From Sphingorhabdus sp. Alg231-15 (GTDB taxonomy: Bacteria; Pseudomonadota; Alphaproteobacteria; Sphingomonadales; Sphingomonadaceae): DNA of 64,000 nt. The translations under genes were made by a program, and so were the position numbers. The stretch lies in assembly GCF_900149705.1 (NCBI RefSeq), contig NZ_LT703001.1:3528001-3592000 (forward strand), written 5' to 3'. The notes beneath the pieces are model-generated. The model had not been told where the DNA came from, made no database searches, and worked only from the letters and a program-made list of their open reading frames with translations. Shown piece after piece: positions 25,942 through 33,472 of this stretch; the stretch's first letter is position 1, and each line of letters begins with the position of its first letter.

Positions 25942-27099
25942 TCATCTATATTTCATCATGATGGGAAGGGCTTTGGTAATCGGCACCGGCGGACGGCCAG
26001 AGAGCAGGGCGGCCTGGTCCAGTTTGGTCGTCGTGCCGGCATAGAAGCGCGCAATCAAGTTCTCATCCTTGCCATAGGTATGTTCAAGGGTTTTGTAACG
26101 GTTCTCGGGCTTACCGGCCTCGAACATCATTGCACAGAGCATATGATAGAATTTACAATTCTGCCAATGCTTTGCCGCATATTCGCGCAGCATTTTATCA
26201 AGGCTGTCCTGGGTTAACTCGGGTAACGTCGCAACCTTCATTGCGGTTCGTACAGCCATCGGCAGGGAGTAGCTGGTCACCGGATGGATCAGCGCGGCCC
26301 TGGCTCCGGCACGGGCCTCAACCCCGTCATTGGTGGTCCAAAATGCGTCAAAATCACCGCCATAGAGCACGGGCAAGCGACCCGCTTCATTGCGGCTGAT
26401 GTCGGTAATCTCCCAGCCTTGGGTTTCGGCATATTCGGCAATCCGCCGATGGCTGGCTTCGACATCCAGTTCACCGCCGTTGGAATAATAAGTATCTTCA
26501 ACAAAAATCTCTGTCGCGCTGAAGGGCAGGGAATAGACGAAGCGGTAGCCATCTATCTGCTCTACCGTAGCGTCCTTGATAATTGGACGGCTCAGTCCAT
26601 GCGGTTTGGAAAGACTCAGAACCTGGCCTGCAAATTTCTGCCAGCCATATTCAAGCGCGGAAAAATCGCCGCCGCCGCGAGCGTCCAATATCGTATTGGC
26701 GGTGAGTATTTCGCCGTTGGTCATCGTAATATTGTTGGCCGTAATTTCGCTTATTTTAGAACCGGATATTAGACTCTTCTGCAAAAGTTCCTTGCGAACT
26801 ATGCGATCGAAATTCTCCGATAATATCGACCGATAGCCGGTATTCAGCGTACGACTATATTTGGGAAAGCGTACGTCATAACTGTCCCATTGATGGGATA
26901 TCAGCGGCTCGACCAGCCAAAGATGCTCCGGCGCTATGTCACTTTCAAAAAAGGACCAGACATGATTGCCACCAAAATGATCTTCGGCCTCTACCAGCGC
27001 GATCGACAGTTCGGGCCGCAATTTACGCAACGCCAGCGCGATCAGACCACCGGCCAGCCCGCCACCCGCTATTGCCAAATCAAACTGCCGTTTTGCCAT
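25942..27099 (-). CDS. crtY: Lycopene beta-cyclase
   Basis: A 385-residue flavoprotein of the CrtY family. It begins DLAIAGGGLAGGLIALAL, with FGGNHVWSFF soon after. It carries the hallmark FVYSLPFSATEIFVEDTYYS (about 188-207), the GRLPVLYGGDF region, and AALIHPVTSYSLPMAVRTA. The enzyme closes both lycopene ends to beta-carotene without net redox change. The start at 27099 (MAKRQFDLAIAGG) is chosen because the 33 in-frame codons above it are not conserved-looking. It is divergent from the hydroxylase gene, sharing a 104-base promoter region. Confidence 0.92.
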   Translation of the reverse strand: MAKRQFDLAIAGGGLAGGLIALALRKLRPELSIALVEAEDHFGGNHVWSFFESDIAPEHLWLVEPLISHQWDSYDVRFPKYSRTLNTGYRSILSENFDRIVRKELLQKSLISGSKISEITANNITMTNGEILTANTILDARGGGDFSALEYGWQKFAGQVLSLSKPHGLSRPIIKDATVEQIDGYRFVYSLPFSATEIFVEDTYYSNGGELDVEASHRRIAEYAETQGWEITDISRNEAGRLPVLYGGDFDAFWTTNDGVEARAGARAALIHPVTSYSLPMAVRTAMKVATLPELTQDSLDKMLREYAAKHWQNCKFYHMLCAMMFEAGKPENRYKTLEHTYGKDENLIARFYAGTTTKLDQAALLSGRPPVPITKALPIMMKYR

Positions 27100-27203
27100 A
27101 AGGTCGCCGTAGCCTATGGTGAAGGCGGGGGGAAGCCTGTCCCAAAGCATGTAGCAAAATAAACTGGTTTCGCCTTGCCTGCGCCGGCATTGCGGCATAG
27201 CCT

Positions 27204-27959
27204 GTGAATGTGAACTTGCTACTCCCTATCCTGCTTTCAGCCGCTGCCATGACGGTCATAGTCGGTGTGCGTTACTTGCTGACCAGCGGCCTTTTCGCTT
27301 GGTTGACCCAGCGGATCAGGCCTGGTCAGTATGACCGCCTGAAGCCACAGATAACCCGCGAAATCCGCTGGTCGCTCTATTCGGCAGCGATCTATGGTAT
27401 TCCTGCTGGCGTCTTGGCCTGGGGCTGGCAAAACGCAGGTTGGACAAGAATTTACACGGATATCAACCTGTATCCGCTTTGGTATCTCCCGCTCTCCTTA
27501 TTCGTCTATCTTTTCCTTCATGACACGTGGTTTTACTGGACCCACCGATTGTTTCACCGGCGTGGATGGTTTGAAATAGCTCATGCGGTGCATCATGAAA
27601 GTCGGCCGCCAACCGCCTGGGCTGCAATGAGTTTTCACCCGATTGAAGCGATTAGCGGTGCTATTGTAATTCCCGTTCTGATCATCGCGGTACCGATCCA
27701 TGTCGGCATTTTGGGACTTGTCCTGTTGATAATGACTATTATGGGAGTGACGAACCATATGGGATGGGAGATGTTTCCTCGCTGGTTGGTTAACGGCCCA
27801 TTAGGAAAGGGGCTGATAACTGCAACCCATCATGAAAAACATCACAGTGCGTACAGGGGCAATTATGGATTATACTTTCGGTTTTGGGACAAAGTCTGTG
27901 GCACAGATCTCGGGCTTGGGTCTTTTGATGGCGCTGCCAATCAGCGCAGCAGTAGCTAA
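27204..27959 (+). CDS. Sterol-desaturase/fatty-acid-hydroxylase superfamily protein (possible carotenoid hydroxylase)
   Basis: A 251-residue di-iron integral membrane hydroxylase. Histidine clusters are HDTWFYWTHRLFHR, HAVHHES and TATHHEKHH; these are the eight-His pattern of the sterol desaturase/ERG3 group. It is longer than and distinct from the classical CrtZ. Four to six hydrophobic segments surround them. The position next to crtY, and the lack of crtZ or crtW in the window, make ring hydroxylation of beta-carotene (CrtZ- or CrtG-like) a plausible role, but a sterol-like or lipid substrate is equally possible. Start GTG 27204. Its last 95 bases overlap the DUF2141 gene in another frame. 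Confidence 0.82.
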   Translation: MNVNLLLPILLSAAAMTVIVGVRYLLTSGLFAWLTQRIRPGQYDRLKPQITREIRWSLYSAAIYGIPAGVLAWGWQNAGWTRIYTDINLYPLWYLPLSLFVYLFLHDTWFYWTHRLFHRRGWFEIAHAVHHESRPPTAWAAMSFHPIEAISGAIVIPVLIIAVPIHVGILGLVLLIMTIMGVTNHMGWEMFPRWLVNGPLGKGLITATHHEKHHSAYRGNYGLYFRFWDKVCGTDLGLGSFDGAANQRSSS

Positions 27960-28356
27960 CCAGGCGGCCGTTTCGCCCGTTGTAGCAGCGACACTTGATA
28001 TTTCGGTTTCCGGACTGCGATCTCAAAAGGGCGATGTGCTGGTATGCCTGAGCACCAATCCTAAATATTTTCCCGATTGCCGCAAGGACAAGGAAGCGCG
28101 CAAAATCAAGGTCGCGGCGTCAGATGCCGGCAGCGTGCAAATCACTGATGTGAAGCCGGGTACCTATGCCGTGGCGCTTATTCATGACGAAAATACCAAC
28201 GGCAAAATGGACATGGCGCTGTTTTTGCCGCGCGAGGGTTTTGGTTTTTCGCGTAATCCCAAAATCGGCATGGGACCGCCCAAGTTTAAATCGGCCCAAT
28301 TCACGGTCGGTGCAGAAAACGTGAACTATGATGTGAAGATGAAGTATATTTTATGA
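27865..28356 (+). CDS. DUF2141 periplasmic protein
   Basis: A 163-residue exported protein. A signal peptide (hydrophobic ISGLGLLMALPISAAVA, cleavage near ANQA) is followed by a small all-beta domain. It carries the DUF2141 pattern VSGLRSQKGDVLVCLS, GTYAVALIHDENTNGKMD and EGFGFSRNP. In other sphingomonads this domain lies close to carotenoid genes, hence a possible link to pigment or envelope, which is inference. The start at 27865 follows CAGGGGC at the right distance; ATG 27832 lacks a ribosome site. In either case the first 95-128 bases lie inside the 3' end of the hydroxylase gene. Confidence 0.8.
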   Translation: MDYTFGFGTKSVAQISGLGLLMALPISAAVANQAAVSPVVAATLDISVSGLRSQKGDVLVCLSTNPKYFPDCRKDKEARKIKVAASDAGSVQITDVKPGTYAVALIHDENTNGKMDMALFLPREGFGFSRNPKIGMGPPKFKSAQFTVGAENVNYDVKMKYIL

Positions 28357-28396
28357 TGTAAGTCCGATCCTTTCCCCCAAAGATTCAGGAATTCAA

Positions 28397-29248
28397 ATGT
28401 ACAGATATGCCTTGGCTGCCAGCAGCCTTCTCTTGGTTTCGTCGCCGCTTTTTGCGCAAACCGAGGGGCAACGTCCTCCGGCCGGGAAAAATGTTTTTGA
28501 CGGCGATTATGTGACGATTGGCGCCGGCGTTGCGGTCGGGCCGAGTTATGACGGTTCGGATGACTATAATGTCTCGCCGCTTCCCGTCATTCTGGGCAGC
28601 GTTGCGGGTATCGATTTCGAACCCCGCGGTCCAGGCCTTGCGCTGGATGTGATTCCTGACAAACAGGGCGCAAAGGTAGACTATATCTTTGGACCCGTCG
28701 GTCGGGCGCGTTTCGACCGCAACAGCAGGATCGGGGATGACGTGGTCCGCAGCCTTGGCGAGTTGGATGTAGCCGTCGAACTGGGGGCAGTGGCGGGGGT
28801 TAAGGTGAATCGTTTGTTTCGGCGATTTGATTCACTCACCGCTAAAGTTGATCTGCGCTGGGATGTTGCCGGAGCTCATGAAGGGCGCGTGATTTCACCC
28901 AGTCTGACCTATTTCATGCCGATCAATCGCGGCATGGCTACCAGTCTGACAATCAGTGCAGACCATGTTGATGATGACTATGCCAATTATTATTTCAGCA
29001 TTTCACCCGCAGGAACCGTGGCCAGCGGACTACCGACTTTCAACGCTACTGGCGGCTGGAAAAATGTCGGGATTTCGCTGTTCAACGCCATCGACCTTGA
29101 TGGCGATGCTACCAATGGCGGTTTTTCAGTAATATTGCTGGGTGGATATTCGCGAGTGCTGGAGGACGCGAAACGGTCCCCGGTCACTGCCATACGGGGT
29201 GATGCCGACCAGTTTTTCGGCGCAGTTGGGGTCGGATATACATTTTAG
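28397..29248 (+). CDS. MipA/OmpV-family outer-membrane protein
   Basis: A 283-residue outer-membrane barrel. After a signal peptide ending FAQT, YVTIGAGVAVGPSYDGSDDY is the family opening and is followed by alternating strands. It ends GAVGVGYTF, with terminal phenylalanine. MipA/OmpV proteins are thought to take part in murein machinery or small-molecule passage. AGGAA lies seven bases before ATG 28397. The gene follows DUF2141 after 40 bases and could be read from the same transcript. It converges with prfB. Confidence 0.85.
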   Translation: MYRYALAASSLLLVSSPLFAQTEGQRPPAGKNVFDGDYVTIGAGVAVGPSYDGSDDYNVSPLPVILGSVAGIDFEPRGPGLALDVIPDKQGAKVDYIFGPVGRARFDRNSRIGDDVVRSLGELDVAVELGAVAGVKVNRLFRRFDSLTAKVDLRWDVAGAHEGRVISPSLTYFMPINRGMATSLTISADHVDDDYANYYFSISPAGTVASGLPTFNATGGWKNVGISLFNAIDLDGDATNGGFSVILLGGYSRVLEDAKRSPVTAIRGDADQFFGAVGVGYTF

Positions 29249-29284
29249 CGTACAAATATGGCCCGAAATACAGACGGCTTTGTT

Positions 29285-30412
29285 CTAGTCCACATCCTCA
29301 ACATCGACTTTCTCGCCGGTTACCCGCTGCGACAATGCGGCGGCAATGAAGGAATCCAGAGCACCATCAAGAACATCAGAGGGCGCGCTCGATGTTACGC
29401 CGGTGCGTAAATCCTTGACCATCTGATAGGGTTGCAGGACATAAGACCGGATCTGATGGCCCCAGCCGATTTCGGTTTTGGCCTCATATTCTCCGCTGGC
29501 TTCGGTTTCACGGCGTTGCAATTCTGCCTCGTACAAGCGTGCCTTGAGCATGCCCATCGCCGTAGCGCGGTTCTTGTGCTGGCTGCGATCATTTTGCGAC
29601 GCAACGACAATACCGGTGGGCTGGTGGGTAATACGTACGGCGCTATCTGTGGTGTTCACGTGCTGTCCGCCAGAGCCGGAGGCGCGGTAAGTATCGATTT
29701 TCAGATCGCCCTCATTAATCTCGACCTCAAAACTGTCATCGATTACCGGATAGACCCAGACACTGGAAAAGCTGGTGTGGCGTTTCGCGGCACTGTCAAA
29801 GGGAGAGATACGCACCAGACGGTGAACGCCGCTTTCAGTCTTTGCAAAGCCATAAGCATTCTCGCCCTTAATTTCGAGAGTCGCGGACTTTATGCCGGCC
29901 TGATCTCCGGCCTGATAATCGACCATCGATACTTTGTAACCGCGCGCTTCCGCCCACCTCTGATACATACGAAGTAGCATCTCAGCCCAGTCTTGGCTTT
30001 CCGTACCTCCGGCACCGGCATGGATTTCCAGATAGGTGTCGAAATTATCGGCTTCACCGGAAAGCAGGGCCTGCACCTTGTCACGGTCTGCGCGATCCGC
30101 GAGCTGGCTCAACGTCTCCACGCCCTCATCGGCCAGCGCATCATCGCTTTCCTCGTCGGCCATCTCGATAAACTCAAGTGCGTCATCCATTTCCTGCTGG
30201 ATCTCGCGCGCGGCAGTAATGGATTCATCCAGCCGCCGCCGCTCGGTCATAACCGCTTGTGCTGCACTTTGATCATCCCACAGCGTTGGGTCTTCGACAC
30301 GCGCATTAAGCTCTTCCAGTCGGCGCAAGGCCACATCCCAGTTAAGTGAGGTTTTCAGCAGTTCTAGCGCTGCGCTGATCCGATCCACATGCGCCTGAGC
30401 TTCCGCACGCAT
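29285..30412 (-). CDS. prfB: Peptide chain release factor 2
   Basis: A 375-residue class I release factor. The codon-recognition segment RISPFDS (the SPF tripeptide of RF2) and the catalytic GSGGQHVNTTDSAVRI with GGQ are present. The N-terminal helical domain is complete. Unlike Escherichia coli prfB, no in-frame stop or shift site interrupts the early codons, so there is no programmed +1 frameshift here. The start at 30412 follows GGAGA; a further ATG ten codons upstream is open but lacks a ribosome site. Confidence 0.95.
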   Translation of the reverse strand: MRAEAQAHVDRISAALELLKTSLNWDVALRRLEELNARVEDPTLWDDQSAAQAVMTERRRLDESITAAREIQQEMDDALEFIEMADEESDDALADEGVETLSQLADRADRDKVQALLSGEADNFDTYLEIHAGAGGTESQDWAEMLLRMYQRWAEARGYKVSMVDYQAGDQAGIKSATLEIKGENAYGFAKTESGVHRLVRISPFDSAAKRHTSFSSVWVYPVIDDSFEVEINEGDLKIDTYRASGSGGQHVNTTDSAVRITHQPTGIVVASQNDRSQHKNRATAMGMLKARLYEAELQRRETEASGEYEAKTEIGWGHQIRSYVLQPYQMVKDLRTGVTSSAPSDVLDGALDSFIAAALSQRVTGEKVDVEDVD

Positions 30413-30793
30413 TACAAAGTCTCCAAATATCTCTTGGCGCATCGATTAGACGATATGGTGGTGATGTAAAGTATCGATCCACACAAGCGGTCCAGCCATC
30501 CCAAAACTTCTGACTTTGATCGCGCCTTTCATCGGAAGCCGGCAGAGTGCTTCATTGATGTTGTCTATCAAATGTATTCGATATTTTTTATTTGCTCTTA
30601 AATGCGGTCGCGTCAATATCCTGCCAACTCCGGGTAGAGATATTCTGAGGAACTATTGGAGTGTAACGTGAATCCCCTCAAGCGGATTTTTCTGCAAGAG
30701 TGGGGGGCAAGTATTTTTGCTAGATCAGCCTGCTGTCTGTTAATGTGTCTGCACACGGTTCAGTCCAGCGTTAAGTTTAACAAGGAATCTATT
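30413..30793. other. Intergenic stretch between prfB and the lipoprotein gene
   Basis: These 381 bases carry the divergent promoters of prfB and the lipoprotein gene. An in-frame extension of the lipoprotein gene back to 30656 is open but has no ribosome site and no protein features. GTTAAGTTTAAC (30770-30781) is a perfect 12-base palindrome just before the lipoprotein ribosome site. Nothing else stands out. Confidence 0.4.
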
Positions 30794-31360
30794 ATGAAGA
30801 AAATTGCTATTTTGCTCGCAGCAGTGCCGCTGGCTCTCGTGGCTTGTACGTCTGAGCCAAATTCAGCCGAAGCCACGGCAGAAAGTTCAGAAGCAGCGGC
30901 ACCAATAACCGCTGAAGAAGTGGCCGCTGCGCAAACGGCGTGGGGCGAAGGCATTGTTACGATCGGAAAGGCGTTTTCCGAAGAAGGTGACTTCCGGGCA
31001 GCCGCTGACGCGCATATCAAGAAATTTTATGCTTATGGTGATGACGCGACCATATTGTTCAAACCAACCCTGGCAGCCGAAGACCAGTTTCGCGGCGACT
31101 TTGACGGAGCAATGAGCTATTTTGTCGGAACGGAAGGTTCTGAAGACAAAGGCTTCGCCATCAAGCCATGGACCGCTGTGCGCTGGGAAAACGAAGGCAC
31201 CGTTGTTGATAGCGATAGCGCGATGGCCATGGGCAATTATTACTTCACCGACACTGAAGGCAACGATACCAAAGTGGAATATAGCTTTGGATATGTTCGC
31301 GGTGCGGATGGTGAGTTGAAAATCAATCTGCATCACAGTTCGGTTCCCTTTGGAGGCTAA
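30794..31360 (+). CDS. Lipoprotein with SnoaL/DUF4440-like domain
   Basis: A 188-residue lipoprotein: MKKIAILLAAVPLALVAC ends in a lipobox with Cys 18. A short Ala/Glu/Ser-rich linker is followed by a single alpha/beta domain (AWGEGIVTIGKAFSEEGDF, and KVEYSFGYVRGADGELKIN) resembling the NTF2/SnoaL fold. Related proteins are often mislabelled phosphoribosyl-AMP cyclohydrolase; no cyclohydrolase zinc motif is visible here, so that name should not be used. AAGGAA precedes ATG 30794. A hairpin that may act as terminator follows the stop. Confidence 0.75.
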   Translation: MKKIAILLAAVPLALVACTSEPNSAEATAESSEAAAPITAEEVAAAQTAWGEGIVTIGKAFSEEGDFRAAADAHIKKFYAYGDDATILFKPTLAAEDQFRGDFDGAMSYFVGTEGSEDKGFAIKPWTAVRWENEGTVVDSDSAMAMGNYYFTDTEGNDTKVEYSFGYVRGADGELKINLHHSSVPFGG

Positions 31361-31366
31361 CCGATA

Positions 31367-31405
31367 GGGACGAGGCGCTGATTAACGTCGGTGTCTCGTC
31401 CTGTT
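31367..31405 (+). terminator. Possible terminator after the lipoprotein gene
   Basis: GGACGAG (31368-31374) pairs perfectly with CTCGTCC (31395-31401) over a 20-base loop and is followed by TGTTT. The T-run is weak, so termination efficiency is uncertain. Confidence 0.4.
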
Positions 31406-31474
31406 TAAAGATGATTGCCGTTACGGGTGAAAGCCACGGCTCAAATAGATCGGGAAACCGATTTATCGAATTGT

Positions 31475-32470
31475 TTATTGGCTATCTTGAGAAACGAAGG
31501 GCTTGGATAATTTTTCCTGGCCCTTCGCTGCTATGGAGAGCGCCCGCTCGCTAACCGGCGAAATACCGGGGCGTGGCGGTAGGTTGGACGGTAGCTTGAT
31601 ATCCCAGGCCAGACCCATTTTCTCAAGCAACAATATAAACTGGTAGCCCAGATCAATCTGCCCGGGATAAAGGCCATGGCAGGCCGAACTGGGAAACGCA
31701 TGGTGGTTGCAATGCCAGCTTTCTCCCATGGTTGGAATGGCAAGGGCAGGGACATTATGCGCCTGCAATGCCGCGTCATCAAGATGCCAGTCCTGCGGTC
31801 CGCGGCTATGGGCAAAATAGGAAATGAACCAGTGCATCGTGGTGCAGGCCGCCACCCGCACGACCACACCCCATATCACCCATGGTAGTCCACCAATTGC
31901 AAAGAGTATCAGCGCGACCGGAATTTGATGCAGCATCCAGGTTTTTTGCAGGAACTGGTAAAACGGATCATTGGCGATTTCCGGTCCCGGATCAAAGCCA
32001 GGCGGATTTTTCAGCTTCAGCTTGAAGTTGAGATAATAGAAGCCTTCCGTCCAAAGCGGCTTGCCATGGCGGAGAAACCAGTGGCATTTTTCCTCTCTCT
32101 GCGCCCAGTCGCGACTGTCATGCAGTCCAATGGTCCAGATCGGACCACCCATGCCGACCAGCGTGCCGAAATAGACCAATGTGCGTTCCAGCCATTTGGG
32201 ACATTCAAAACTGCGGTGAATGAGGCGGCGGTGAAAGCCGACCGAATGTCCTGCACATAATGTAATGGCCGATAGCCCGAGAAAAGCGGCAAAAGCGCCC
32301 CAGGTGAAATAAAGCGGGCCGAGGATCAGGGCGCCGAAAAGAAAGCCCATATTCCAGATGGAGCGACCGGCATCCCACTGGACTTCCCCTTCATCGGGGC
32401 TGGCCTGATCCAGATCGGTAAGGCTGTTGACTTTGAAGGCGGCGCTGCCGCTCTGGAGATCACGTCCCAT
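31475..32470 (-). CDS. Acyl-lipid or acyl-CoA fatty-acid desaturase
   Basis: A 331-residue membrane di-iron desaturase. Histidine box I is GFHRRLIHRSF and box III is ESWHCNHHAF. The second box is HDSRDWAQ rather than the usual HxxHH; this variant is, from memory, typical of a subgroup in actinobacteria and sphingomonads. The enzyme would introduce a double bond into acyl chains. The start has AGGAGGTGCAGC just before ATG and overlaps the end of the SRPBCC membrane gene by 11 bases. Together with the GMC oxidoreductase upstream it looks like a lipid-modification operon. Confidence 0.85.
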   Translation of the reverse strand: MGRDLQSGSAAFKVNSLTDLDQASPDEGEVQWDAGRSIWNMGFLFGALILGPLYFTWGAFAAFLGLSAITLCAGHSVGFHRRLIHRSFECPKWLERTLVYFGTLVGMGGPIWTIGLHDSRDWAQREEKCHWFLRHGKPLWTEGFYYLNFKLKLKNPPGFDPGPEIANDPFYQFLQKTWMLHQIPVALILFAIGGLPWVIWGVVVRVAACTTMHWFISYFAHSRGPQDWHLDDAALQAHNVPALAIPTMGESWHCNHHAFPSSACHGLYPGQIDLGYQFILLLEKMGLAWDIKLPSNLPPRPGISPVSERALSIAAKGQEKLSKPFVSQDSQ

Positions 32471-33398
32471 GCTGCACCTCCTGAACCGGATGACGGAAAA
32501 TTATGTCGCGCAGAAATTGCTTGGCGCTTTGTTTCGCCGCGAGATTCTGCATTGGCCCGAAATACCAGGCGGGGTCGAGCAGGCGTTCGTAGCGAACCGT
32601 GAGGGCAACCCGGGTACCGCCATCCGCCAGCGGTGTGAAACGGACGTCAGTGCCGTCAATTTCCATATAGCTATCTAGATAACTGTCATTGCGGGTGATT
32701 TTGGTCTGGATATGTGCGGGCGTGACTTTGGTGATGGTCACATCCATCTGGCCTTTGTGGGTGTTGGTCCATATCCACCGTTTATAGGTGAAGTTCATGT
32801 GATGGACGTCGCCTTCGCCCAGACTGCCCGCCTGAACGCTGTCAGGCAGCGGGAAGAGGCGCAAAAACCAGTGCCGGTCGCTGGAAAAGGTGATCGGCGC
32901 TGCCATATTGGCTTGCAGCTCTGCGACACTGAGCGGGCTTTCCGCCACAAAAGTCGCGGTGCTGGTGCGCTCCACCGTGGTTGCCGGGATCATGCCTTCG
33001 CTGACCAACAGAAGGATCAACACCGGGAAGGCCGAGACTTTGAAAATATTATTCAGCGAGTCATCCGATTTGTCCCGCGACAGCCAGCGGAACAGAAAAG
33101 TCAGGGACACGACAAGATAGTAGATCGGCATGAACATCAACATGCAGATAAAGCCTTCAAACAAGATCACCGATGTCGCCAGAAATATGATTGTGACAAG
33201 GCGCATATGATTGAGATACTGCTTCCAGATAGTCGTGCCTTCGCTGACTTTGGTGAAAAAGGCCAAAGCGAGAGAAATGACAAATGGAATAGCAATATAG
33301 AGCAGCGTTCCCTTGCCGAATTCACTATCCAGCAGGGTGCGGATCGTCAGTGTTGATACACCAACTATCAGCAACAAATATTTCCAAGATATGCCCAT
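32460..33398 (-). CDS. Membrane protein with C-terminal SRPBCC-like domain
   Basis: A 312-residue protein. Four to five hydrophobic helices fill about residues 1-140 (SWKYLLLIVGVSTLTI, LVTIIFLATSVILFEGF, FPVLILLLVSEGMI). A soluble domain of about 160 residues with START/SRPBCC-type strands follows (FTYKRWIWTNTHKGQMDVTI, DVRFTPLADGGTRVALTVRYER), ending in an amphipathic helix. SRPBCC domains hold hydrophobic ligands such as lipids. It is translationally coupled to the desaturase by an 11-base overlap and lies after the GMC gene, so it may present or carry a lipid substrate. That role is inference. Confidence 0.72.
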   Translation of the reverse strand: MGISWKYLLLIVGVSTLTIRTLLDSEFGKGTLLYIAIPFVISLALAFFTKVSEGTTIWKQYLNHMRLVTIIFLATSVILFEGFICMLMFMPIYYLVVSLTFLFRWLSRDKSDDSLNNIFKVSAFPVLILLLVSEGMIPATTVERTSTATFVAESPLSVAELQANMAAPITFSSDRHWFLRLFPLPDSVQAGSLGEGDVHHMNFTYKRWIWTNTHKGQMDVTITKVTPAHIQTKITRNDSYLDSYMEIDGTDVRFTPLADGGTRVALTVRYERLLDPAWYFGPMQNLAAKQSAKQFLRDIIFRHPVQEVQHGT

Positions 33399-33472
33399 CA
33401 GCTTTGGTTTGCCGCACGATGGTTATCATGGCAAGACAATCATAGTCTTGCCTGGATTATCTTTGCGTCTGC

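Noticed and set aside
30794-31360. Phosphoribosyl-AMP cyclohydrolase annotation for the lipoprotein
   Set aside because: The protein has a lipobox and SnoaL-like domain, and none of the zinc and magnesium ligands of HisI are visible.
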